The translations under genes were made by a program, and so were the position numbers. Shown here in pieces: positions 9,270 to 19,131 of a stretch of 64,000 nt of DNA (the first letter of the stretch is position 1; each line of letters opens with the position of its first letter). Where the stretch lies: contig CAWEYR010000004.1 of assembly GCA_963813345.1 (NCBI GenBank), positions 1-64,000 of the forward strand. The letters run 5' to 3'. A model generated the notes under the pieces. It saw only the letters and a list, made by a program, of their open reading frames with translations. It was not told the origin of the DNA and ran no database searches. This DNA is from CAWDDA01 sp963813345 (lineage in GTDB: Bacteria > Acidobacteriota > Blastocatellia > RBC074).

Positions 9270-9393
9270 ATAGGTCGCTCCCTTGGCCCGGCCATTGGTT
9301 TGACCGCGGGCTCTACTGAAATAGGCGCAGAAACCCGGGAAGAGCTATCAATCGAAGAAACGGCGAAGGCCGATATAATGCCGACCAACCACC

Positions 9394-9993
9394 ATGCCTG
9401 AGCTCGTGAGCACGGGTGAACCGGTTCCCGACGACGTCAGTGCGTTGCTCCGTGCGTGGACCGACGGCGACCAGCGCGCGCTCGCTCGGCTGACCCCGAT
9501 TGTGTACGACGAGCTCCACCGTCTGGCGCACTACTACCTGAAGCGCGAGCAGGCCGGCCACAGCCTGCAGACGACGGCGCTGGTCAATGAGGCCTACATG
9601 CGGCTGGTCGACTACAAACGCATGCAGTGGCAGAACCGGGCTCATTTCATGGCGGCAGCGGCGCAGGCCATGCGCCGCATCCTCGTCGACCACGCGCGGC
9701 GGCGCAATGCGAAGCGGGGCGCGAACGCCGAGCATGTCTCGCTCGATGCTGAGGCTGTTATCTGCGCCGATCGCTCCGATGATTTCGGGGCCCTGGACGA
9801 TGCCTTGAACGCGTTGGCGGCGCGGGCGCCGCGCAAAGCGAAAGTCGTCGAGCTGCGCTTCTTCGGCGGCCTGAGCGTGGAGGAAACCGCCGAAGTTCTG
9901 CGCGTATCGCCGATCACCGTGATGCGGGAGTGGAAAAGCGCGAAAGCCTGGTTGTATCGAGAGCTCGCCGGCCCAACCGCCAATGGACAATGA
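9394..9993 (+). CDS. ECF sigma factor, TIGR02999-like
   Basis: 199 residues. Region 2 is YDELHRLAHYYLKREQAGHS, then QTTALVNEAYMRLVDY and HFMAAAAQAMRRILVDHARR. Region 4 is KVVELRFFGGLSVEETAEVL, then RVSPITVMREWKSAKAWL. The pattern is that of the TIGR02999 group (sigma-70_X6) common in Acidobacteria and Planctomycetes. Its stop lies 11 nt inside the start of the Ser/Thr kinase gene, so expression is coupled. In such pairs the kinase is thought to control the sigma factor by phosphorylation instead of a classical anti-sigma factor; that is inference here. Confidence 0.93.
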   Translation: MPELVSTGEPVPDDVSALLRAWTDGDQRALARLTPIVYDELHRLAHYYLKREQAGHSLQTTALVNEAYMRLVDYKRMQWQNRAHFMAAAAQAMRRILVDHARRRNAKRGANAEHVSLDAEAVICADRSDDFGALDDALNALAARAPRKAKVVELRFFGGLSVEETAEVLRVSPITVMREWKSAKAWLYRELAGPTANGQ

Positions 9994-12986
9994 CCGCTGG
10001 AATCACGTCGATCAGCTGCTGCAATCCGCGCTCGACATTCCCGCGGTAGAGCGCGACGCCTATCTTCGCAACGCGTGTGGCGGCGACCAACGGCTGGAAG
10101 ACGAAGTCCGTTCGCTGCTCGCCGCACACGACCGTGCCGACAGGTTCCTCGGCGCTCCGGCGATCGATCTCGCCGCACGCGAGCTCGCCGGAGAGCGCAG
10201 CGCCGACGGCAGTCAGGCCGGCGGCGATCCGCTGATCGGTCAGACGCTCTCGCACTACCGCATCGTCGAGAAGCTCGGCGGCGGCGGGATGGGCGTGGTG
10301 TACAAAGCCGAAGATTCGCGGCTTCACCGTCCCGTTGCGCTCAAGTTCGTCTCCGAAGAGCTCTCACGCGATCCCGAGGCGTTGAGCCGGTTCGCGCGCG
10401 AAGCGCAGACGGCGTCGGCGCTGAACCACACGAACATCTGCACGATCCACGACATCGGCGAGCAGGACGGGCGGTCCTTCATCGTCATGGAGTATCTGGA
10501 GGGCATGACGCTGAAGGATCGGCTCGCCGCCGGTTCGATGACTCTGAACACGGTGCTCGACGTGGGCATCCAGATCGCCGACGCGCTGGACGCCGCCCAT
10601 ACCGCGGGCATCATCCACCGCGACATCAAACCCGCCAACGTCTTCATCGGATCGCGCGGGCAGGTGAAAGTTCTCGATTTCGGCCTCGCCAAGATGCGAG
10701 TGCCGGCCACACACCAGGCGGACGTGACCACGATTGCCGGCACACGGCAGGGCGTCGTGATGGGAACTGTCGCCTACATGGCGCCGGAGCAGGCCCGCGG
10801 CGAGATGGTCGATCACCGTGCCGACATCTGGAGCTTCGGCGTGGTCCTCTATGAAATGGTCACGGGGACGCGGCCCGCGCCGGGGGTCCGGCTGCGCGTC
10901 GAGGGGACGCCGGAGCTGGAACGCATCATCTCGAAATGCCTCGATACCGACCGCGAACTCCGATATCAGCACGCCGCCGAGCTGCGGACCGATCTCGAGC
11001 ACCTGAGAAGCGGGCCGGGCGCAACGATGGCGCAGCATCCGGCGCTCGCGCGCCGCCGCGCGCTGTGGCTCTCGATCGGCGCCGCCGTCCGTCATCGCCG
11101 CCGCCGTCGCGTGGACGATCTATGGCCGGCGTCCCGCGACGCTGACCGATAAGGACACGATCGTGCTCGCCGAGTTTACCAACACGACCGGCGATCCGGT
11201 GTTCGACGACACGTTGCGCCAGGGACTCGCGGCACAGCTTCAGCAATCGCCGTTCCTCAGCCTCGTTTCGGATGACCGCATCGGAAAAACGCTGGCGATG
11301 ATGCAGCAGTCGCCGGATGCGCGGCTGACTCCGGAGATCGCTCAGGGCGTGTGCGTGCGAACGGCAAGCGCCGCGGTGCTCGATGGCTCGATCGCCAGCC
11401 TGGGCAGTCAGTACATCCTCGCTCTGCGGGCGAAGAACTGCGCCACCGGCGACATCCTCGCCGACGAGCAGGCGCAGGTGGCACGCAAGGAAGATGTCCT
11501 CGGCTCGCTGAGCCAGATGGCCACCCAGGTCCGCCAGCGACTGGGTGAATCGGTCGTCAGTATCGAGAAATACTCCAGGCCGCTCCAGGAAGCGACGACG
11601 GCATCTTTGGACGCGTGGAAAGCGTTCACCACCGCGACGCAGGTGTTCGCGTCATCCGGCCGCGCGCGGGCTATACCGCTGTTCGAGCGTGCGATCGCGA
11701 TCGATCCGGACTTCGCGGTCGCCCATGCGAGGCTCGGGACCTATTACAGCAATCAGGGAGAATCGGCGAAGTCGCGCCAGAGTACGACGAAGGCGTACGA
11801 GTTGCGCCATCGCGCGAGCGACGCCGAGCGATTCTACATCGAAGCGATGTACGACCGGTCGGTCACGGGCAACATGGACCGCGAGATGGAGACGCTGGAG
11901 GCGTGGGCGCAGACCTATCCACGCGATTCCATACCTCACGGATTGCTGGCCGCTTTCGCCACGAGGAGCACCGGCAAATACGAGCTGTCGATCGCTGCAG
12001 CCGAGAGGTCAATGGCTCTTAGTCAGGAGGCTCCGCACCTTCATACGGCAGTAAGGCGTACAGCGAACTCTACCTGAATCGCCTGGACGCGGCCGAGGCC
12101 ACCATCCGTCGAGCGGAAGAGGACAAATTTGCCTCTGAGTATTTCCTGGTTCGCTACTTCATCGCGTTCTTGCGCGGGGATGCCGAAGGCATGCGTCAGC
12201 AGGCCGCGATCGCCAGAGCCAGTCGCTCCACGGAAGACTTGATCTCGCATCTTGAAGCGTTGCGCCTGGCTGGCTCCGCCCAACTGCAGGACGCGAGGCA
12301 GACAGCCGCGATCGCCGCCGCCATCGCGAAGCAGTCTGGAAGGCTCGAGCGGGCCGCCTTGTTCGAAGCGGCAACGGCGGTGTGGGAGGCGTTGTACGGG
12401 AATCCGGCAGCCGCCAGACAGAAGGTCACCACGGCCCTCGCGCTCGGCAGGGGCGGCGAGGTGGACTATGCCGCCGCGTTCGCGCTCGCCGTGTCCGGTG
12501 ATGTGTCGCGATCGCGCGCGCTGGCCGACGATCTGGCCCGTGACTATCCGGAGGACACGTCGGTGCAATTCATGTATTTACCGACGCTGCGGGCCCTGTT
12601 CGCATTGGACGCACGTGATGCGGCAGCGGCGATTCAATCGCTGCAGACGGCCTCCCGCTTCGACCTCGCCATGGGCGGCATCGGCTTCAATGGGTACTTC
12701 GGCAAGCTCTATCCGATCTACGTTCGCGGCCTGGCGTATCTGGCGGCGCAGCAGCCGGTAGAGGCCGCCGCCGAGTTCCAGCGGATTGTCGACCATCGAA
12801 GCATCGTGCTCGTCGATCCCATAGACGCGTTCGCGCGGCTGCAGCTGGCGAGAGCGCTGGCGCTCTCGGGCGACACCGTCAAGGCGAGAAGCGTGTACAA
12901 CGATCTGTTTGCGCTGTGGGAGAACGCCGACGCCAGGATTCCGGTTCATCAACGAAGCACGGGCGGAATACGCACGACTGCCGTAG
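9983..12986 (+). CDS. Membrane Ser/Thr protein kinase with TPR sensor half (three frameshifts)
   Basis: About 1000 residues when joined. An N-terminal helical region is followed by the kinase domain (about 90-340) with GGGGMGVVYKAED, catalytic Lys in VALKFV, HRDIKPANVF, DFGLAK and YMAPEQARG. One transmembrane segment follows (VIAAAVAWTIYG), then an extracytoplasmic TolB-like part (IVLAEFTNTTGDPVFDDTLR) and TPR-type helices to EYARLP and a stop at 12984-12986. Frames change near 11090, 12050 and 12945. The kinase C-lobe is short: TGTRPAPGVRLRVEGTPELE omits about 30 residues normally present between GRRPF and ELERII, and no frameshift explains this. Overlaps and presumably controls the ECF sigma factor. 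Confidence 0.88.
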
Positions 12987-13184
12987 GGCGGCGGATTCGT
13001 TTGCGGAAGTCGAGCCGGGGCGCGCGCGTACCGGACCGCACCTGCTTCGCGCGCTTCAGCGTCCGTAAGTGATCTCAAGAGATTTTGAGGTCTGACACAA
13101 TTTCCGCGCACGGGCTGCTGTGGGCGGTCCGTAAACCGCTGGATTCAAGGGTGATGTCGAAGAGGCATGCATTCGCCGACGGCG

Positions 13185-13193
13185 TGCGATAAT
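13185..13193 (+). promoter_or_regulatory. Extended -10 promoter for tRNA-Ser
   Basis: TGCGATAAT, a TGn-extended -10 hexamer, lies 37 nt before the tRNA-Ser 5' end, so transcription would start near 13200. No good -35 hexamer is seen, as is usual for extended -10 promoters. Confidence 0.5.
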
Positions 13194-13229
13194 CTGATCG
13201 CTACCGCTCGCAAGTGGTTGATTCTAAAC

Positions 13230-13319
13230 GGAGAGATGTCCGAGTGGTTGAAGGAGCACGCTTGGAAAGCGTGTGTACGGGAAACCGTACCAAGGGTTCG
13301 AATCCCTTTCTCTCCGCCA
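13230..13319 (+). tRNA. tRNA-Ser (GGA)
   Basis: Complete class II tRNA. The acceptor stem GGAGAGA pairs with TCTCTCC (13309-13315), followed by discriminator G and an encoded CCA (13317-13319). The anticodon stem CACGC/GCGTG encloses loop TTGGAAA, anticodon GGA (codons UCC/UCU). The long variable arm is TACGG-GAAA-CCGTA, and the T arm AAGGG-TTCGAAT-CCCTT is intact. Its first 39 nt are duplicated at 8334. Confidence 0.97.
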
Positions 13320-13337
13320 CCTTCACGCGGGTCCATT

Positions 13338-13376
13338 CCGGGGACATAGGTAACAGTTCGTTCAACGAAACCGAGT
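13338..13376 (+). repeat. Solo insertion-sequence-like end and small palindrome
   Basis: CCGGGGACATAGGTAACAG followed by TTCGTTCAACGAA and ACCGAGTGTCAC. The first part resembles, from memory, terminal repeats of IS481-type elements, but no transposase lies nearby. The second part is shared in degenerate form with 8513-8545. It is probably a remnant. Confidence 0.4.
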
Positions 13377-13427
13377 GTCACGGTGTCAGACGCGGATACA
13401 AATTGCGGCTGATATGATCGTCGGCTC

Positions 13428-14708
13428 ATGAAAACCGCGGCCGGTCCGGCACTGTCTTCACTCGTCCGAGAGCAACTCAACCGCCCCTCGCCGATCCGCC
13501 AGATCATGAAAATGGCCGAGCGGCAGAACATCCTCGCGATGGGGCTGGATCCGGCCAACGTGATCTCGTTCGGCGGCGGGTGGGTGAATCACTCGGCCCC
13601 GGACGACTTCCGGCGCGCCTACGAGTCGATCGTCGCGGACGCTGATCTCTTCCACAAGAGCGGCGGCTACACGGCAACGCTCGGCGACATGGAATGCCGC
13701 GAGCAGATCGCGCGCTTCGAGGAGCATCTCTTCGGCGTGCCGCGCCTCGGGCCGGAGCACATTGCGATCGGCATGGGCAGCACGCAGCTCACCCACGATC
13801 TCTTCCGCACGCTGCTCGATCCGGGCGACACCGTGATGTTGCTCGATCCGACCTACGCGAACTACGAAGGCCAGCTTGCCTTCTCGGTACCCGGCGTGAA
13901 GATCGTCCGCCTGCGCGTGCTCGACCCGCAAACATGGTCGTACCTGCCGGAGACGGATCCCGCGGCCGTCGCGCGCGAATTCACGCGGCTGTTCGATCAA
14001 CATCGCCCGCGCATGGTGCTGTTCGGCGCGCCGGACAATCCGACGAGCCAGGTCGTTCCGCAATCGCTCGCTGACGAGATGCTCGCGAAAACCTCCGACG
14101 CCGGCGCGTGGCTGGCGATCGATTTTGCGTATAAGGCGCAATATTTCCAGACGCCCCCTGCGTATTACGCCTGGTCGCCGGCCGATCATCCGAACATGGT
14201 CGGCATTCACTCCAACTCGAAGTGGGCGCGCGGGCTCGGCAGGCGGCTTGGCTGGATCGAGGCCGATGCCTCGGTCGTCGAAGCGGTCGAGCGCGTGCAG
14301 CAGTGCAGCATCCTCTGCCCCGACACGCTGTCGCAGATGACGATGGCGAAATACTTGAAGGCGGCGATCGCCGACGGATCGCTGAAGAAGTACGTGGCGG
14401 ATGCCAATGCGCTGTACAAGAACGCTGCGGACGTGACGTTGAAAGCAATCGACACGCATCTGCAGCGTCCGCGGCTCACACCATTCGGCGGGCTTTACAC
14501 CTGCGTCGACATCGGCACCAACGCCGATGAGTTCGTGCCAAAGGCGCTCAAAGCCACCGGCGTGCTCGTCGTCCCAGGCGGCGGCTTCGGCGAGTCGCTC
14601 ACGAACGGCGTGCGTATCTCGTTCGGCCCGCTCGTGCGCGACACGGCGAAAATCGACGAGGGCCTGGCACGCCTCGGCACCTGGATGCGTGGCACTGAGG
14701 CACCTTAG
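13428..14708 (+). CDS. PLP-dependent aminotransferase, class I/II
   Basis: 426 residues, intact. Fold-type I aminotransferase with GGYTATLGDMECREQIA near residue 80, Asn204 in GAPDNPTSQVV, Asp232 in WLAIDFAYKAQYF, the PLP Lys265 in GIHSNSKWARGLGRRLGWIE and the substrate-carboxylate Arg in NGVRISFGPL. The family includes aromatic and 2-aminoadipate-type enzymes; the substrate cannot be read from sequence. The gene stands alone after tRNA-Ser. Its last codons (MRGTEAP) are formed by the GGCAC repeat array, suggesting that the array has overwritten the original C-terminus. Confidence 0.9.
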   Translation: MKTAAGPALSSLVREQLNRPSPIRQIMKMAERQNILAMGLDPANVISFGGGWVNHSAPDDFRRAYESIVADADLFHKSGGYTATLGDMECREQIARFEEHLFGVPRLGPEHIAIGMGSTQLTHDLFRTLLDPGDTVMLLDPTYANYEGQLAFSVPGVKIVRLRVLDPQTWSYLPETDPAAVAREFTRLFDQHRPRMVLFGAPDNPTSQVVPQSLADEMLAKTSDAGAWLAIDFAYKAQYFQTPPAYYAWSPADHPNMVGIHSNSKWARGLGRRLGWIEADASVVEAVERVQQCSILCPDTLSQMTMAKYLKAAIADGSLKKYVADANALYKNAADVTLKAIDTHLQRPRLTPFGGLYTCVDIGTNADEFVPKALKATGVLVVPGGGFGESLTNGVRISFGPLVRDTAKIDEGLARLGTWMRGTEAP

Positions 14709-14726
14709 GCACTCAAGGCACCTTAG
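14691..14726. repeat. GGCAC-type short tandem array
   Basis: Four 8-10-nt units beginning GGCAC (GGCACTGA, GGCACCTTA, GGCACTCAA, GGCACCTTAG). The array lies between convergent genes and covers the stop codon of the aminotransferase. Related GGCACCT units occur at 20358 and 28244. Confidence 0.7.
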
Positions 14727-14729
14727 TTC

Positions 14730-15164
14730 TTAGCGATCGTAGGGAGTGCTGATGTAGTTCGAGTCGTTCTCGATTCGCAGCACGAGTTGCGTGAACATGA
14801 ACTGGATCGCCATTCGCTGTTCGCCGACGCGCGTGATGTTGAGCTGCTGCTGGTTGCGCACGTGCCAGCCGTAGACGTCGTAAAACACGCTGAGGCCGAT
14901 GTCGCAGTAATCGGGGAACCTGCCGGTGACCTTGGTGTATTGCTCGATCTTGGTTTTCACGGCACCCACGCCGGCGTAGTTCATCGTATTGCCGCGCAGG
15001 CCTTCGTCGATGGACGTCTGGAGCTCATCCAGGCTGCTGGCCAGAGCGTCGAAGCCCGCTCGTAACGTCTGCACCTCCTGCTGGAGCTCCGAAGCGGCCG
15101 CGCTGCCACCCGTCGCCAGCGTTCCCAGCACCCCTGCGGTCACCACCTCACGTCGGCTGATCAT
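14730..15164 (-). CDS. Secreted hypothetical protein with coiled-coil start
   Basis: 144 residues. The N-terminus MISRREVVTAGVLGTLATGG resembles a Tat-type signal (SRREVV). A predicted coiled coil follows (ELQQEVQTLRAGFDALASSL, then DELQTSIDEGL). The conserved-looking C-terminal part is GRFPDYCDIGLSVFYDVYGW, then HVRNQQQLNITRVGEQRMAI. I do not recognise a family. It is transcribed divergently from the M1 peptidase, 30 nt away. Confidence 0.75.
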   Translation of the reverse strand: MISRREVVTAGVLGTLATGGSAAASELQQEVQTLRAGFDALASSLDELQTSIDEGLRGNTMNYAGVGAVKTKIEQYTKVTGRFPDYCDIGLSVFYDVYGWHVRNQQQLNITRVGEQRMAIQFMFTQLVLRIENDSNYISTPYDR

Positions 15165-15194
15165 GGGTCCTCCTCCACTAGAATGGTCGCCATT

Positions 15195-17855
15195 ATGCGT
15201 GTTTTACCGGCCTTCCTCGGCCTGGCTGTCGTGGCGGCTTCCGCATCCGCCTCGCCTTCGCGGCCGGAGGCCGCTACGGCGCAGCCGCGCCGGAGCTCGC
15301 TCGAAATGACGCGAGCGGAGGCGGGCAAACCATGACACCCGACCCAGGCGTCCCGCTCGACGTCGCGACCAGGCGCGCCGCCAGCGTCAGCAACCTGCGA
15401 TACGAGTTGTCGCTGTCGATTCCCGAGGCCCTCACCTCTCCACTGACGGGGAAGATGACGATCCGGTTTGACTTAAAGGACGCCTCGGCGCCGCTGGTGC
15501 TGGATTTTGAGACGAGCCGCGAGCGCGTCAAGTCGGTCGATGCGAACAGCAAGACCGTTCCGATCACTTACGTCAACGGCCACATCGTGATTCCTGCAGG
15601 TTCGCTGACGGCCGGCGCCAACACCGTCCACATTGCGTTCGATGCCGGCGATGCGTCGCTCAATCGCAGCAAGGATTTCCTGTACACCCTCTTCGTTCCG
15701 GCGCGCGCACGCCTGGCGTTCCCGGTCTTCGATCAACCCGACATGAAGGGGCGCTGGACGATGACGCTGGAACATCCGGCGAAGTGGCAGTCGGCGGCGA
15801 ACGGCGCCGAACTGTCGCGCACGACTGCTGGCGATCGCACGACGGTGACATTCGCCGAGACCCAGCCGCTGCCGACATACCTCGTCGCGTTCATCGCCGG
15901 CGACTTCAAGGTGGAAACCGCGGAGCGCAACGGCCGCACCTTCCGGATGTTCCATCGCGAGACGGACGCGGCCAAGGTCGCGCGCAATCGCGACGCTATT
16001 TTTGATCTGCACGCCCGCGCGATCGCCTTTCTCGAACACTACACGACGATCCCGTACCCGTTCGGCAAGTTCGACTTCGTCGCGATCCCGGCCTTCCAGT
16101 TCGGCGGCATGGAGCACGCCGGGAAAATTCTTTACAACGCCACGGGCCTGATGCTCGACGAGTCGGCGACACAGAACCAGCTGCTCGGCCGCGCCTCGGT
16201 GATCGCGCACGAAACCGCGCACATGTGGTTTGGCGACCTCGTGACGATGCGGTGGTTCAACGACGTGTGGATGAAGGAAGTGTTCGCGAACTTCATGGCG
16301 GCGAAGATCGTGAATCCGTCATTCCCGAACGTGAATCACGACCTGCGCTTCCTGCTCAGTAACTATCCGGCCGCGTATGAAGTCGATCGCACTCCCGGCG
16401 CGAATCCGATCCGCCAGCAGCTCGACAACCTCAACGAAGCCGGCAGCATGTATGGCGCGATCATCTACCAGAAGGCGCCCATCGTCATGCGCCACCTCGA
16501 GGCGATCCTCGGCGAAGACAATTTTCGTGATGGCTTGCGCGAATACCTCAAGGCGCACGCGTTCGCGAATGCGACATGGTCCGATCTGATCAACGTCCTC
16601 GACGCGCGCACGCCGATGGATCTCCAGCAGTGGAGCCAGGTGTGGGTGGATCAGCCGGGCCGTCCGTCCGTCGAGACGATTCTCGAGACGAAGAACGGCG
16701 TCGTCACCAGGCTTTCGTTCCGCCAGCGCGATTCGTGGAACCGCAACCGCGTGTGGCCGCAGCAACTGCGGGTCGCGATCGGTGAGGGCGCCAGTCCGGC
16801 TAAAGCCGGACTCCACGCAGACATCGTGGTCGAGATGACCGGCCGCGAGGCGGAGGTCAAGCAGGCTGTCGGGCAACCGGTGCCGCGCTTCGTGCTGCCC
16901 AACGGCGCCGGCTGGGCGTACGGCGATTTCATGCTCGACAAGACGACGCTCGCCTACCTGACCACCAATCTGCCGGACATCGCCGATGCGCTGACGCGAG
17001 GCAGCGCGTGGGTGACGTTATGGGATGCGCTGCTCGACGGGCAGGTGCCGCCGGAGACGTTTCTCGACCTGACATTCCGGGCGCTCCCGCGCGAGACCGA
17101 TGAGCAGCTGACGTCGCGCGTGCTGGGTTATGCCGCGAACACTTACTGGCGATTCCTCGGTCAGCCGCAGCGGGTGAGCCCGCGCGTCCCGATTCGAATC
17201 GTTGCTTCGGGAAGGACTGGCGCAGGCGGGCACGCCGAGCCAGAAGGCATCGTGGTTTGGCACCTTACGCACTGTGTCGATCACGCCAGGCACCGTCGGC
17301 TGGCTGCGGGATGTCTGGGAAAAGAAGGCACCTGTTCCTGGGCTTCCGCTCGCGGAAGCGGACTACACCTCGCTCGCGCTGGAGCTCGCCGTCCGCGAGG
17401 TGGATGGCTGGAGCGACGTCCTGAAGACGCAGTTAGGGCGCATCGAGAATCCCGATCGCCGCGGCCGTTTCGAGTTCGTGATGCCGGCGCTCTCCGCGGA
17501 TCCCGCTGAACGCGAGAAGTGGTTCCTGGCGCTCGGCGACGTGAACAATCGCCGTCGAGAGCCGTGGGTCCTCGAGGGTCTCAACTACCTGCATCATCCG
17601 TTGCGCGCCGAGGCCTCGAAGAAATATGTGCAGCCGAGTCTCGAAATGCTGTGGGAGATCCAGAAGACCGGCGACATTTTCTTCCCGAAACGCTGGCTCG
17701 ACGCGACGCTGGGCGGATACCAGACGAAGGACATGGCCGATACGGCGCGCGCGTTCCTGAAGAATCTGCCGGCGAATTATCCGGAGCGTTTGCGTAATAT
17801 CACGCTGCAGTCGGCGGACGAGTTGTATCGCGCGGCGGAGATCGTCAAGAAGTAG
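15195..17855 (+). CDS. M1-family metallo-aminopeptidase, secreted (two frameshifts)
   Basis: About 885 residues. ATG 15195 opens a signal peptide (MRVLPAFLGLAVVAASASAS); the frame shifts near 15325 into the main domain and again near 17200. The N-terminal beta domain is followed by the catalytic domain with FGGMEHAGKI (the GxMEN exopeptidase motif, with His for the usual Asn), the zinc site HETAHMWFGDLV and the third ligand Glu in NDVWMKEVFANF. The C-terminal helical ERAP1-like domain ends SADELYRAAEIVKK. It cleaves N-terminal residues from peptides, probably outside the cytoplasm. It is followed after a repeat array by two secreted amidohydrolase genes. Confidence 0.9.
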
Positions 17856-17884
17856 GGCTTGCGGGCTTACGGGCTACGGGCTTA
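17855..17884. repeat. CGGGCTT-type short tandem array
   Basis: Four units of GGGCTTGC/GGGCTTAC/GGGCTAC/GGGCTTA directly after the M1 peptidase stop codon. The same unit recurs 30 kb away at 48045-48116. Confidence 0.7.
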
Positions 17885-17902
17885 AGGTTCTGAAAGGCGA
17901 AT

Positions 17903-19101
17903 ATGCGTACTGCCAGGCTCTTATTCATCGTCGTTGCATGTCGGGCTCGTCGATCATCGCGCAGTCGGATCCCGGCGTGACGATTCGGGCGCGGCAGGTG
18001 ATCGATGGGCGGGGCGGCGTCACGAACAACGCGACGGTCTCGATCAAGGACGGCAAGGTCGTGAGCGTCGGTGCATCGAGCGCGGCGCCGACGATCGATC
18101 TCGGCAACCTCACGCTGCTGCCCGGGTTCATCGACACGCACGTCCACATCGGCTGGCATTTCGACGACAAGGGCCGGTATCACAGCGGGCCGGAGCCCGC
18201 CGAGCAAGCCGCGCTCTACGGGGCCGAGAACGCCTACGTCACGCTGATGGCCGGCTTCACGACCGTGCAGAGCCTGGGCGCGATGTCGGACAAGGTGCTG
18301 CGCGATGCAATCAACCGCGGCGTGCTGCCCGGCCCGCGCATCCTGTCGTCGCTCGGCCAGATCTCGAACGCGAAGTGGACACCCGATCAGATCCGCGAGC
18401 AGATCCGCAAGCTGAAGGCCGACGGCGCCGACCTGATCAAGATCTTCGCCTCGGCGAGCATCCGTGATGGCGGCGTGCCGACGCTGTCACAGGAGCAGGT
18501 CGACGCCGCGTGCGGAGAATCGCGCGCCCAGGGACTGCGCAGCGTGGTGCATGCGCACAGCCCCGAATCGATGCTGCGCGCCGCGCGCGCGAAGTGCACA
18601 CAGGTCGAACACGGCGGGCTCGCCAATGCCGAAGCGCTCAAGGCGCTCGCCGACGGCGGCGTGTATTTCGATCCGAACATCGGCCTCGTCACGCAAAACT
18701 ATCTCGAGAACAAGGCGCGCTTCCTGGGCATCGGCAACTACACCGAGGAAGGCTTTGCGTCGATGGAAAAGGCGCTCGGCCTGCGCGGCCCGATGTTCTC
18801 GACCGCAATCAAGACGCCCGGGCTCAAGATCGTGATGGGCACCGACGCCGTCGCCGGCGCGCACGGCCAGAACGCGCGCGAGCCGATCGAGCGCGTCAAG
18901 ACCGGCCAGAAGCCGATGGATGCGATCATCGGCATGACCGCGCTTGCGGCCGAGTCGATGGGCCTTCAGAAGGAGCTCGGCGCGATCGCGGCCGGCCTCA
19001 ACGCCGACCTCGTCGCCATCGAGGGTGATCCGCTGCAGGACATCACGGCGCTGCAGCGCGTGCGATTCGTAATGCGAAATGGAAAGGTTTACAAACGCTG
19101 A
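17903..19101 (+). CDS. Secreted amidohydrolase (imidazolonepropionase-like), one frameshift
   Basis: About 400 residues. ATG 17903 after GAAAGGCG opens a signal peptide, MRTARLLFIVVA, which joins MSGSSIIAQ after a one-base shift near 17937. Metal-dependent amidohydrolase: first metal pair in GFIDTHVHIGWH, Lys in ADLIKIFASAS (probably the bridging carboxylate), His in SVVHAHSPE and TQVEHGG, and catalytic Asp in VMGTDAVAGAH. The C-terminal NADLVAIEGDPLQDI and VRFVMRNGKVYK close the composite beta-sandwich. The family includes exported peptidase-like and imidazolonepropionase-like enzymes; the substrate is unknown. Probably co-transcribed with the next amidohydrolase. Confidence 0.9.
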
Positions 19102-19131
19102 CGATTTCAGATCTCGGATTGCTGATCAATT

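Noticed and set aside
8374..13229. Prophage or integrative element with its own integrase
   Set aside because: The segment between the tRNA-Ser copies encodes only a secreted protein, a sigma factor and a kinase; no integrase, transposase or phage gene is visible.
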